Source of the DNA: a bacterium
Lineage (GTDB): Bacteria; Fidelibacterota; Marinisomatia; Marinisomatales; JAHJCW01
DNA length: 25,291 nt
Direction: 5' to 3'
Assembly (NCBI GenBank): GCA_018812885.1
Contig: JAHJCW010000097.1
Span: 1 to 25,291 of the forward strand
A model generated the notes under the pieces. The model saw nothing but the letters and a program-made list of their open reading frames with translations, did no database searches and had not been told where the DNA came from. Below, one piece after another: positions 15,559 to 24,455 of the stretch; position 1 is the first letter of the stretch, and each line of letters opens with the position of its first letter. A program made the position numbers and the translations under genes.

Positions 15559-17004
15559 ATGTTGCTAAATAAAATAGTAAAACAGGTTGTTTCTGCCGAT
15601 GAACAAATTCCCAATATTCACGTTAATGGATTATCTCTAGATTCGAGAACTATTATAAAAGGCAATCTATTTGTAGCAATTCCCGGAACTAATCTTGACG
15701 GACATGATTACATCCAACAAGCTATTAAAAATGGTGCTGTTGCCGTTATTACAAATGGGAGAGATGTTGGTAAACTATCTATTCCACAAATAAAAGTTGC
15801 AAATCCACGACGAGCTGCTTCGATAATTGCGGCAGATTATTATGGTCATCCGACTCGACAATTAACTGTTATCGGAATAACAGGCACTAATGGAAAAACA
15901 ACAACTGCATCATTGATTCGTTCAATATTTTCAACAGCCGGTATCAAAATCGCCCAAATGGGAACATTCGGTTTAATAGCCGAAGGATTCACAACTAAAA
16001 GAGATTTAACTACCGCTGACCCGATTACTTTACATAAACAATTTTCCGAATTATTGAAAACCAACTTTACGCATGTTGTGATGGAGGTATCATCACATGC
16101 GTTAGATCAATATCGCGTGGCAGATATTGATTTTGACTACGGTGTTTTTACTAATCTCACACTGGAACATTTAGATTATCACAAAACCATTGAAGATTAT
16201 TATTATGCTAAATCAAAATTATTCAAGATGTTACCTATAACAAGTACAGCTATTTTAAATATAGATGATAATTATGGCAAGAGATTAGAAAATGAATGCA
16301 ATGTACCAGTTATCGCAATTTCTCAAGAGCAAAAAAGAGACATTTATTTCGAATCGCATCATATTTCTTTAAATGGCATAAAAGGTGTTATTCATGCTGC
16401 AAACCAAACTTACAACATCGAATCATCATTAATAGGAAAATTTAATTTAGATAATATTTTAGCGGCAGTAGCAGTTGCACATTCTGCAAACATTGCAAAG
16501 AACGATATTATTAACGGTATTGCATTATGCAAAAGTGTTCCGGGAAGGATGGAGGCTTTTAGAACGCAAAGAGATGGTTTAGTAATTATTGATTACGCTC
16601 ATACTCCCGATGCCTACGAAAAAGTCTTAAGTACGATTCGTGAACTCACTAACAAAAATTCAACAATAACAATAGTATTCGGTGCAGGTGGCAATCGCGA
16701 CAAAACAAAAAGACCAGTAATGGGTTCCATTGCTGAAAAATATGCCGACAAATGCTTTATCGTGCCCGACAATCCTAGATATGAATTTGTTGATGATATT
16801 AATAAACAAATTATTAGCGGTTTCCAAAATAATAACTATGAAGTTTTTAAAGAACGTGGTAATGCTGTCCGTAGAGGTTTAGAAACATTAGAAAATAATG
16901 ATGTTTTGGTAATATTAGGCAAAGGTCGTGAAGAATATCAGGATGTGGATGGTAAAAAACTATTTTATTCCGATATAAATATCATCGAGGAATTTTTAAA
17001 ATGA
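15559..17004 (+). CDS. murE: UDP-MurNAc-tripeptide synthetase MurE (meso-DAP type)
   Basis: Cytoplasmic Mur ligase that adds the third stem amino acid to UDP-MurNAc-L-Ala-D-Glu using ATP. The 481 residues comprise the N-terminal UDP-binding domain ('GLSLDSRTIIKGNLFVAIPG', 24-43), the central ATPase with P-loop 'GITGTNGKTT' (106-115) and the lysine expected to be carbamylated in 'YYAKSKLFK', and the C-terminal domain with 'VIIDYAHTPDAYEKVL'. The amino-acid pocket reads DNPR (404-407), the signature of meso-diaminopimelate-adding enzymes; Lys-adding ones differ here. So Gram-negative-type peptidoglycan is predicted. The ATG lies 1 nt past the ftsI stop, and its stop overlaps murF by 4 nt. Confidence 0.97.
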   Translation: MLLNKIVKQVVSADEQIPNIHVNGLSLDSRTIIKGNLFVAIPGTNLDGHDYIQQAIKNGAVAVITNGRDVGKLSIPQIKVANPRRAASIIAADYYGHPTRQLTVIGITGTNGKTTTASLIRSIFSTAGIKIAQMGTFGLIAEGFTTKRDLTTADPITLHKQFSELLKTNFTHVVMEVSSHALDQYRVADIDFDYGVFTNLTLEHLDYHKTIEDYYYAKSKLFKMLPITSTAILNIDDNYGKRLENECNVPVIAISQEQKRDIYFESHHISLNGIKGVIHAANQTYNIESSLIGKFNLDNILAAVAVAHSANIAKNDIINGIALCKSVPGRMEAFRTQRDGLVIIDYAHTPDAYEKVLSTIRELTNKNSTITIVFGAGGNRDKTKRPVMGSIAEKYADKCFIVPDNPRYEFVDDINKQIISGFQNNNYEVFKERGNAVRRGLETLENNDVLVILGKGREEYQDVDGKKLFYSDINIIEEFLK

Positions 17005-18344
17005 GAATCTCTCTACCCGAACCAAGGCGATTCTCTAAAGTGTTTAAGACTATCACAGGCAGATCATTTGTATTGCCAATATCAGGTATCAGCACAGACA
17101 GCAGAGAATGTATTGACGGTGATTTATATATATCAATTAAAGGTGAGAATGTAGATGGCCATCAGTTTCTTAAAGATGCACAAAGCAACGGGGCAATTGC
17201 AGCACTAGTGGTTGAATCCAATAACGTAATTAAAGATATGCAACAAATTGTAGTAGAAAATTCCGTAAATACTATTGGTATAGTTGCCAATGCATGGCGA
17301 AAAAAATTTAATATACCTGTTATCGGAATAACCGGTTCGAATGGCAAAACTACAACCAAAGAATTAGTGAAACATTTTCTTGATTCAAAATATAATGTTC
17401 ATGCTACAAAAGGAAATTATAACACTTCAATTGGTGTACCATTAACACTATTACAATTGCAAGGAAACCATAATTTTAGCATCGTAGAAATGGGTGCAAA
17501 TCAACTCGGTGATATAAAGACACTTTGTCAAATAGTTGAACCTACGGATGGTCTTATCACAAACATCGCACCTGCTCATTTAGAAGGTTTTGGCTCCATT
17601 GAAAAAATTGCACAGGAAAAATCAGAATTATTTACGTATTTAACTAAGGGCATTGCTTTTAAAAATATTTCAGATGAATGGATCAATACTTTTACAACCA
17701 ACGCAAATTCAATAACATACGGCTGTACCACCGAGTGTGATTATAGCGCAGATTATTATCGGGAAACCGACGGAAATATCATTTTAACAATAAATGCTAA
17801 TGAAATAAATACAAATTCACAAAACATGGTATTTGCTAAAAATATTTTAGCCGCATCAGCTGTTGCGAGGTCATTTGGAATCGAATGGACTGAGATACAG
17901 AATAGAGTTTTATCATTTTCTCCGACCTATGGCAGAGGTGTTATTAGAAGGTATGATTCTATCACTGTAATAGATGATACCTATAATGCAAATTATAATT
18001 CCACATTAGCGGCAATTGAACACTTTGCTCAATATCCAACAAAAGGAAGACGAATATTTGTATTTGGAGACATGGGAGAGTTGGGCGACTCTTCGAAAAA
18101 GTATCATGAGAAAATCGGTGAAAAATGTCTTGAAAATAATTTAGATGCAGTTTTTACGGTTGGTACTCAAACTGTAATAACTGATAGAGTTTTGGATTCA
18201 TTAAAATATCATAAACATTTTGATAATAAAGAACAATTATCAAACGAATTGATCAATTTCGTACAAAATGAAGATATTGTTTTATTTAAAGGATCACGCA
18301 GTATGGAAATGGAAAAAGTAATTCGCGAGGTTTTCAAAAGCTGA
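17001..18344 (+). CDS. murF: UDP-MurNAc-tripeptide--D-alanyl-D-alanine ligase MurF
   Basis: Last cytoplasmic Mur ligase; it adds D-Ala-D-Ala to the tripeptide. The 447 residues show the MurF N-terminal pattern 'GISTDSRECIDGDLYISIKG' (29-48), the P-loop 'GITGSNGKTTTKE' (109-121), 'GNYNTSIGVPLTLLQL' and 'VEMGANQLGDI' of the central domain, and in the C-terminal domain 'VIDDTYNANYNSTLAAIEHF' and 'FVFGDMGELGD', all typical of MurF as opposed to MurE. The stop forms TGATG with the mraY start (1-nt overlap), and its own start is inside the end of murE. No ddl gene for making D-Ala-D-Ala is in the window. Confidence 0.96.
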   Translation: MRISLPEPRRFSKVFKTITGRSFVLPISGISTDSRECIDGDLYISIKGENVDGHQFLKDAQSNGAIAALVVESNNVIKDMQQIVVENSVNTIGIVANAWRKKFNIPVIGITGSNGKTTTKELVKHFLDSKYNVHATKGNYNTSIGVPLTLLQLQGNHNFSIVEMGANQLGDIKTLCQIVEPTDGLITNIAPAHLEGFGSIEKIAQEKSELFTYLTKGIAFKNISDEWINTFTTNANSITYGCTTECDYSADYYRETDGNIILTINANEINTNSQNMVFAKNILAASAVARSFGIEWTEIQNRVLSFSPTYGRGVIRRYDSITVIDDTYNANYNSTLAAIEHFAQYPTKGRRIFVFGDMGELGDSSKKYHEKIGEKCLENNLDAVFTVGTQTVITDRVLDSLKYHKHFDNKEQLSNELINFVQNEDIVLFKGSRSMEMEKVIREVFKS

Positions 18345-19447
18345 TGTTATATCACTTGCTATTTCCACTATCTAATGTATGGTCGCCATTTAATCTGTTT
18401 CAATATATAACATTCAGAGCGGTAATGGCGTCGATATTTGCTTTGCTAATAAGTTTCCTCATCGGTCCTTGGGTTATTCGTCAATTGACTCACCATCAAA
18501 TCGGCGAACAGATACGATCCACAGGGCCACAATCTCACCACATAAAAAAGGGCACGCCAACAATGGGAGGCGTAATGGTTCTCACCGCCATACTCCTCCC
18601 AACCCTCCTTTTTGCCCAATTGAATAATGTTTATATACAAATAATTATTATAGCCACCTTATGGATGGGATTATTTGGATTTATAGACGACTACTTAAAA
18701 GTGATCAAGAAAAAAGAGTCAGGATTAATTGCACGATATAAACTGGCAGGTCAAATTACTCTTGGGATTATAATCAGTGCTTGGATGTATTTCCGCCCCG
18801 AATTTGCCGAGCTATGGAGTTATACATCTGTCCCATTTTTTAAAGATACAGTTTTAAGTTTGGGTTGGTTTTATCCAATTATGATTATTTTAGTTATTAC
18901 AGGATTCTCAAATGCCGTTAATTTAACAGATGGTTTGGATGGACTTGCATCCGGTTTACTTGCTATATCGTTTGCTGTATTTACCGGTATTGCTTATGTA
19001 TCGGGACGTGTTGACTTTTCCAATTATTTAAATATCGAATATCTTCCCGGTGCCGGAGAATTGACAATATTCGCAGCGGCTACAGTTGGTGCTTGTGTAG
19101 GATTTTTATGGTTTAACTCTGCTCCTGCCTCAGTTTTTATGGGAGACGTTGGCTCACTTTCTACCGGTTCTGCTCTTGGGACAATGGCTGTCTTGCTGAA
19201 AAAAGAACTTCTACTATTTATTATCGGCGGAGTATTTGTCATAGAAGCGCTATCAGTTTTATCACAATGGGGTTATTTCCGATATACTAAAAACAAAACC
19301 GGCAAAGGAAAACGTCTATGGAAAATGGCTCCGATACATCATCATTATGAATTGAAGGGATGGACAGAGACTAAGGTCGTCATACGATTTTGGATAATAG
19401 GATTATTGTTTGCTTTATTTTCACTAACGACGTTCAAGATTCGATGA
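18344..19447 (+). CDS. mraY: Phospho-MurNAc-pentapeptide transferase MraY
   Basis: Integral membrane enzyme that transfers phospho-MurNAc-pentapeptide to undecaprenyl phosphate, making lipid I. The 367 residues with about ten membrane helices are standard. Diagnostic motifs: 'GTPTMGGVMVL' (about 69-79), 'FIDDYLKVIKKKESGL' with the paired aspartates, 'NAVNLTDGLDGLASGL' (the metal and substrate site), 'FMGDVGSLSTGSALG', and the C-terminal 'HHHYELKGWTETKVVIRFW' with the three histidines. The gene starts within the end of murF and ends in an ATGA overlap with murD. Confidence 0.98.
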   Translation: MLYHLLFPLSNVWSPFNLFQYITFRAVMASIFALLISFLIGPWVIRQLTHHQIGEQIRSTGPQSHHIKKGTPTMGGVMVLTAILLPTLLFAQLNNVYIQIIIIATLWMGLFGFIDDYLKVIKKKESGLIARYKLAGQITLGIIISAWMYFRPEFAELWSYTSVPFFKDTVLSLGWFYPIMIILVITGFSNAVNLTDGLDGLASGLLAISFAVFTGIAYVSGRVDFSNYLNIEYLPGAGELTIFAAATVGACVGFLWFNSAPASVFMGDVGSLSTGSALGTMAVLLKKELLLFIIGGVFVIEALSVLSQWGYFRYTKNKTGKGKRLWKMAPIHHHYELKGWTETKVVIRFWIIGLLFALFSLTTFKIR

Positions 19448-20817
19448 ATAAGATAGAAAAAAATATTAATGGAATAAAAAATTTATCAATTTCCGTAATT
19501 GGATTAGGTCGAAGCGGTGTCGCAATAGCACGCTTAGCAAATTATTTAGGTTCAAAAGTATTTATTAGCGATAATTCATCATCGGATTCGATAAAGGTAA
19601 ATTTGCACTCTTTAGAATCCATGGGAATCAAAGGTGAAATAGGTGGTTGTAGTGATAAGATTTATACTTGCGACTTAATGGTTATATCACCAGGGATTCC
19701 CGCTGATTCACCTATAATTATAGAGTCGCAAAAAAGAGGAATCAGGATTATTGGTGAAATTGAATTCGCTAGTTTATTCACCAATTCACCCATAATTGGA
19801 GTTACTGGCTCAAACGGAAAATCTACAACTGTACATGCACTTTTTGAAATGTGTCAATCTGAGGATATTCATGGAGTTTTAGCAGGTAATATTGGATTGG
19901 CTTTCTCAGATAAGGTTCTAGAAGAATTGCATAATCCAGACCCTAAAAGAGTATATATACTTGAAATTTCAAGTTTTCAGATGGAATTCATTGAGAATTT
20001 TCATCCGCATATATCAATTTTTCTGAATATTTCACCCGATCATTTGGATCGACATAAAACTTTTAAAAATTATTTAAACGCCAAGCTTCGCTTAGCTGAA
20101 AATCAGACAGAAAACGACTGTGTTATTTATAATGCTGATGATAAGATTTTAATAAAAGCTCTAAAAACACATACTGCAAAAAAAATAACATTTAGTCCCA
20201 ATTATTCTGAGAACAGTATTTACAGTATTAATAATTCAAATATCATTAACAAAGAGTGCGCCAAACTCACACATCTCAAGAACATTGGGTTGCCCGGGCA
20301 GCATAATATTTATAACCTCCTTGCAGCTGCTTCGGGCGCCCATTGCTTGGGTATTTCAGACATCAAGATTGCTGAAGTCATGCAATCCTTTAAAGGGATA
20401 CCGCATAGACTAGAAAGCATTACAAAAATAGATGGTATTGAATATATAAATGATTCAAAAGCTACAAATATTGACGCAGTAAAGGTTGCGATTAAGAGTT
20501 ATGAAAAACCCATTATTTTGATATTAGGCGGTCTGGCAAAAGGTAACGATTTCGCCGAATTATTGCAGTATAAAAATAAAATTAAATATATTATTGCTTA
20601 CGGAACTGCCAAAGAAATGATCTATAAAGAACTATCCTCCACATTTGAAGTCAGTAAGATAGAATTATTACAAGATGCGGTAAAATTAAGCTACCATAAA
20701 GCTGATAATGGCGAAATAGTATTATTATCTCCCGGATGTGCTAGTTTTGATCAATTTAAAAATTTTGAAGATCGTGGAATCAAATTCACCCAATGGGTGA
20801 GAGAATTGGAAAAATGA
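19444..20817 (+). CDS. murD: UDP-MurNAc-L-alanine--D-glutamate ligase MurD
   Basis: Mur ligase that adds D-glutamate to UDP-MurNAc-L-Ala. I use the ATG at 19444, which overlaps the mraY stop (ATGA); the open frame extends 18 codons further upstream inside mraY, but that extension is just mraY sequence read out of frame. The resulting 457 residues are normal. The Rossmann-like N-terminus has 'ISVIGLGRSGVAIARL' (15-30). The P-loop is 'GVTGSNGKST' (119-128). 'EISSFQMEFIENFHPHISIF' and 'NISPDHLDRHKTFKNYLNAK' mark the central domain, and 'YINDSKATNIDAVKVAI' and 'LLSPGCASFDQFKNFEDRG' mark the C-terminal D-Glu site, the latter diagnostic of MurD. Confidence 0.96.
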   Translation: MNKIEKNINGIKNLSISVIGLGRSGVAIARLANYLGSKVFISDNSSSDSIKVNLHSLESMGIKGEIGGCSDKIYTCDLMVISPGIPADSPIIIESQKRGIRIIGEIEFASLFTNSPIIGVTGSNGKSTTVHALFEMCQSEDIHGVLAGNIGLAFSDKVLEELHNPDPKRVYILEISSFQMEFIENFHPHISIFLNISPDHLDRHKTFKNYLNAKLRLAENQTENDCVIYNADDKILIKALKTHTAKKITFSPNYSENSIYSINNSNIINKECAKLTHLKNIGLPGQHNIYNLLAAASGAHCLGISDIKIAEVMQSFKGIPHRLESITKIDGIEYINDSKATNIDAVKVAIKSYEKPIILILGGLAKGNDFAELLQYKNKIKYIIAYGTAKEMIYKELSSTFEVSKIELLQDAVKLSYHKADNGEIVLLSPGCASFDQFKNFEDRGIKFTQWVRELEK

Positions 20818-21968
20818 GGCAATTAGAAATTTCCAAAAAAAGATTTGATCAACCTCTACTATGGTTAGTAATCGCATTAATTGTGATTGGTACCGTTATG
20901 CTGTATAGCTCAAGCACAGCAGTTTCGTTAGCCAAAACAAAAGGTCAGACCGATACATATTTTATCGTAGCACATTTAATACGGGTATTGATAGGTCTCT
21001 TGGCATTAGGATTTTTTATGTTTTTCGATTATCGTAGACTAAAATCCATAGCACCATTTCTAATAGTTATCACTGTAACGTTATTGGTTTATACCAAAGG
21101 TTGGTATCTAATTAAAGGTATCCCCTCGCCGGGGCGATGGCTATATTTGGGGACATATTCGTTACAAACTTCCGATATTGCCCGCATTGCATTGATAATA
21201 TATCTTGCGGCATTCATGGCAAAAAAGAAGAATCAGATTCATGATTTTTATTCAGGATTCTTTCCACCGTTATTAGTAATGACAATTATAATAGGGCTTA
21301 TTATCCTTCAACCTGATTTTAGCACAGGTATTATGCTTTGCATCATTGGAGCAATGATGTTGTTCATAGGAGGAGCACGTTTTATTCAGCTTACAGCGGC
21401 AGGTGCAGCTGCTGTTCTAATAACGATTCCGCTGATGTTATCAGTATCATATAGTAGATTGCGTATTTTGACATGGTTAGGTGGTAATGAAGATGTTGTT
21501 GATGCCGGTTATCAAATTACACAATCATTAATAAGCCTTGGTAACGGCGGGGTTTTTGGAATGGGGCTTGGTAACAGTATTGCAAAAAATCAATTTTTAC
21601 CAACTCCGCATACAGATTTTATATTAGCTATAATTGGTGAAGAAACAGGTTTGGTTGGAACGCTAATTCTGCTCACAATATTTTTAGCAATTTTTCAACG
21701 AGGTATAAAAATTGCTAAGGAATCAAATGATTCTTTCGGGGTGCTTCTTGCACTCGGGTTATCATTCAGTATCATTTTATATGCATTCGTTAATGCCGCT
21801 GTTGTAACAAATATTTTCCCTGTTACCGGCCTTCCATTGCCCCTAATCAGCTACGGGGGTTCAAGTGTTCTAACCAATCTGATTGCACTCGGTATTTTAC
21901 TGAATATCAGTCAATCTAAACGATCTTTAACTCACGATCAGGTCTGGAAACCCGGCTATAATGGATAA
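20814..21968 (+). CDS. ftsW: Septal peptidoglycan glycosyltransferase FtsW
   Basis: SEDS-family polymerase of lipid II at the septum, partner of FtsI. I choose ATG 20814, which overlaps the murD stop (ATGA); an in-frame ATG at 20793 adds seven residues within murD. The 384 residues give about ten membrane helices. Seen: 'MLYSSSTAVSL' in the first helix region; 'GRWLYLGTYSLQTSDIARIA', the equivalent of the common 'RW...FQPSE..K' region; 'TPHTDFILAIIGEETGLVG', whose Asp corresponds to the essential aspartate of SEDS enzymes; and 'VTGLPLPLISYGGSSVLTNL' at the end. The place between murD and murG favours FtsW over RodA. It overlaps murG by 8 nt. Confidence 0.94.
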   Translation: MRQLEISKKRFDQPLLWLVIALIVIGTVMLYSSSTAVSLAKTKGQTDTYFIVAHLIRVLIGLLALGFFMFFDYRRLKSIAPFLIVITVTLLVYTKGWYLIKGIPSPGRWLYLGTYSLQTSDIARIALIIYLAAFMAKKKNQIHDFYSGFFPPLLVMTIIIGLIILQPDFSTGIMLCIIGAMMLFIGGARFIQLTAAGAAAVLITIPLMLSVSYSRLRILTWLGGNEDVVDAGYQITQSLISLGNGGVFGMGLGNSIAKNQFLPTPHTDFILAIIGEETGLVGTLILLTIFLAIFQRGIKIAKESNDSFGVLLALGLSFSIILYAFVNAAVVTNIFPVTGLPLPLISYGGSSVLTNLIALGILLNISQSKRSLTHDQVWKPGYNG

Positions 21969-23061
21969 ACAACTTACAGTTCTAATTGCCGGTGGCGGTA
22001 CTGGTGGGCATTTGTATCCGGCTATAGCAATTGGTGAATCAATGCAAATAAGATATCCCAATGTCAGAGTTCATTATATGGGTTCAAAATTTGGAATAGA
22101 ATCATCAGTTTTACCAGTAAAATCTCTTCCACATACATTATTGCCGATACGCGGGTTACAACGTGGATATAGTTTGCAATCATTTTCAAGAAATGTTTTA
22201 CTACCATGGCGCTTGTATCATTCAATGAGGATTGCTAAAAAAACCATTAAACATCTTGAACCTGATATAATCGTTGGAACAGGTGGCTACGCAAGTGCAA
22301 TTCCATTAAAAATAGCTGTAAAAAGGAAAATTCCGATTGTATTACAAGAGCAAAATTCATATCCCGGAATAACAACTACATATTTTGCTAAGGAAGCAAA
22401 GCGAATTTGTATCGCCTTTGAAGCGGCAAAGGACGAATTATGTGGTAATACTATTTTAACCGGTAACCCAATCCGTGCAAATATATTAAATGGAGACAGA
22501 AATAAAGGCGGCTTATCATTTGATCTAAATCCCAACCAAAAAACAATATTTTTATTCGGAGGAAGTCAGGGCTCGGCTTTTTTAAACAAAATTATGAATG
22601 ATTGTGTTTCAATGTTTGGTTCAGAAAAAATACAAATTCTATGGCAAACCGGACAGAATCAATATAAGCAGTTTAGACATTTAGACTCATCACTTGTAAA
22701 GGTTCGGTCATTTATTCACAATATGCCGGAAGCCTATGCAATATCAGATTTAATCATTTCACGAGCAGGTGCATTGACTTTATCAGAGATAACCGCCTGC
22801 GGTAAACCAAGCATTTTGGTACCTTTCCCCCACTCAGCTGGTGATCATCAGACTAAAAATGCAGAATCTGTCGTAAAAGCACAAGCTGCAATATTAATAC
22901 CTGAAAAGGAAATGACAGCTCGGAAACTATTTCGATCCGCTATCGGCATTTTATATGACGACAATAAATTAGAAAGCATGTCAAACAATGCGAGAAAAAT
23001 CGGTATTCCGGATGCTACAAATAAAATAATTGATCAAATTTTAGAGGTAGTAAAAAGCTAA
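21961..23061 (+). CDS. murG: Lipid II synthase MurG
   Basis: Membrane-associated GT28 glycosyltransferase that adds GlcNAc to lipid I on the cytoplasmic face, forming lipid II. The 366 residues match the family. The N-terminal 'GGGTGGHLYPAIAI' (11-24) is the G-loop with the conserved His17. 'GTGGYASAIPLKIAVKRKIP' and 'LQEQNSYPGITTTYFAKEAK' form the acceptor domain; the C-terminal donor domain has 'LFGGSQGSAFLNKIM', 'IISRAGALTLSEITACGKP' and 'LVPFPHSAGDHQTKNA', the UDP-GlcNAc site. Its start overlaps the ftsW end by 8 nt, and its TAA stop overlaps the murC ATG by 1 nt. Confidence 0.97.
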   Translation: MDKQLTVLIAGGGTGGHLYPAIAIGESMQIRYPNVRVHYMGSKFGIESSVLPVKSLPHTLLPIRGLQRGYSLQSFSRNVLLPWRLYHSMRIAKKTIKHLEPDIIVGTGGYASAIPLKIAVKRKIPIVLQEQNSYPGITTTYFAKEAKRICIAFEAAKDELCGNTILTGNPIRANILNGDRNKGGLSFDLNPNQKTIFLFGGSQGSAFLNKIMNDCVSMFGSEKIQILWQTGQNQYKQFRHLDSSLVKVRSFIHNMPEAYAISDLIISRAGALTLSEITACGKPSILVPFPHSAGDHQTKNAESVVKAQAAILIPEKEMTARKLFRSAIGILYDDNKLESMSNNARKIGIPDATNKIIDQILEVVKS

Positions 23062-24452
23062 TGTTCAGAAAAGTTAAAAAAATCCATTTTGTAGGAATTG
23101 GCGGAATAGGTATGAGCGGAATCGCTGAATTACTACTGAACCTAGATTTCAAGATCAGTGGTTCAGATATTCAAGATTCCGAAATAATACAAAATCTTAT
23201 TACGAAAGGTGCAACAATATATACCGATGGTCACAAAGCTGAAAATGTTGGTGACAGCGAAGTATTGGTCTATTCAAGCGCTGTTAGAAAAAACAATCCG
23301 GAAATACTTGAGGCAAAAGATAAGGGAATTCCAGTCATTCGGCGTGCCGAAATGCTTGGAGAACTTATTGCAGTTAAGGAAACATCTATCGCTGTAAGCG
23401 GTACGCATGGCAAAACATCTACCTGTTCAATGGTAGGTAGCTTACTAGATGCTGCTGATTATGATCCAACGCTCGTAGTAGGTGGATTAGTTAAAACAAT
23501 CGGGACAAATTCATTATTGGGACAAGGGGATATAATTATAGTTGAGGCGGATGAATTTGATCGCAGTTTTCTTGCGTTGCGTCCTACAATTTCTATTGTT
23601 ACAAATATTGAACTTGAACACACTGATTGCTACGCAAATATGGAAGAATTACAAAAAGCATTCATCCAATTTTGCAATTCAGTTCCATTTTACGGAGAAG
23701 TAATTGTCTGTTTAGACTCTCCCGGTGTACGAGCAATTATTTCAGATATATATCGTCCAATAACAACCCATGGAATTTCAAGCCAAGCGGATTATCGTGC
23801 GGAAAGCATTCAATTTAAAAATAATTCGATTACCTATTCGGCATTTTATCATCATAGTAAATTGGGACAAATTAAATTAAATGTACCCGGTCACCACAAT
23901 GTACTTAATTCCTTAGCTGCCGTGGCAATTGGAATGGAAATGGAAATTCCCTTTGATATCATCAAGAAGGGATTAATTAAATATGAAGGTGTAAGACGTC
24001 GTTTTGAGATCAAGGGCGTTATTAATGATATTATGGTAGTAGATGATTATGCCCACCATCCAACAGAGGTAGCTGCTACACTTAGCGCAGCACGAAGCGG
24101 TTGGAACAGGCGAATTGTGGCAATATTTCAACCACATTTATTCACAAGAACACGTGACTTCTATCGTGAATTTGCAGAGTCATTTTTAAACAGTGATGTA
24201 TTAATTGTAACAGATATTTATCCAGCTCGCGAAGATAAAATTGAAGGGATCGACGGGAAATTAGTCGCTAAAGCAGCAAAAGATTTAGGTCATAGACATG
24301 TGCATTACATCCCTACTTTGGATGATTTAAATGAAAAATTAGATGAGCTAATTCAACCCGGGGATATGATAATCGGTATTGGTGCCGGCACAATTTGGCG
24401 CTATATCGAAAAATATTTTCAACATTTAAAAGATACTTATAAAGATAATTAA
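23061..24452 (+). CDS. murC: UDP-MurNAc--L-alanine ligase MurC
   Basis: First Mur ligase; it adds L-alanine to UDP-MurNAc. The 463 residues are standard. The N-terminus has 'IHFVGIGGIGMSGIAELL' (8-25), diagnostic of MurC/Mpl, and 'VYSSAVRKNNPEI' at the end of the UDP-binding domain. The P-loop is 'SGTHGKTST' from residue 113. 'EADEFDRSFLALRPTISIVT' and 'NIELEHTDCY' are in the ATPase domain; 'VVDDYAHHPTEVAATL' and 'FQPHLFTRTRDF' belong to the C-terminal domain and favour MurC over the recycling ligase Mpl. murB follows after 3 nt. Confidence 0.97.
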   Translation: MFRKVKKIHFVGIGGIGMSGIAELLLNLDFKISGSDIQDSEIIQNLITKGATIYTDGHKAENVGDSEVLVYSSAVRKNNPEILEAKDKGIPVIRRAEMLGELIAVKETSIAVSGTHGKTSTCSMVGSLLDAADYDPTLVVGGLVKTIGTNSLLGQGDIIIVEADEFDRSFLALRPTISIVTNIELEHTDCYANMEELQKAFIQFCNSVPFYGEVIVCLDSPGVRAIISDIYRPITTHGISSQADYRAESIQFKNNSITYSAFYHHSKLGQIKLNVPGHHNVLNSLAAVAIGMEMEIPFDIIKKGLIKYEGVRRRFEIKGVINDIMVVDDYAHHPTEVAATLSAARSGWNRRIVAIFQPHLFTRTRDFYREFAESFLNSDVLIVTDIYPAREDKIEGIDGKLVAKAAKDLGHRHVHYIPTLDDLNEKLDELIQPGDMIIGIGAGTIWRYIEKYFQHLKDTYKDN

Positions 24453-24455
24453 ATA

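Noticed and set aside
19390..19443. Upstream in-frame ATG for murD giving 18 extra residues
   Set aside because: This stretch is mraY coding sequence; the ATG at 19444 gives the conserved MurD N-terminus and the usual ATGA overlap.
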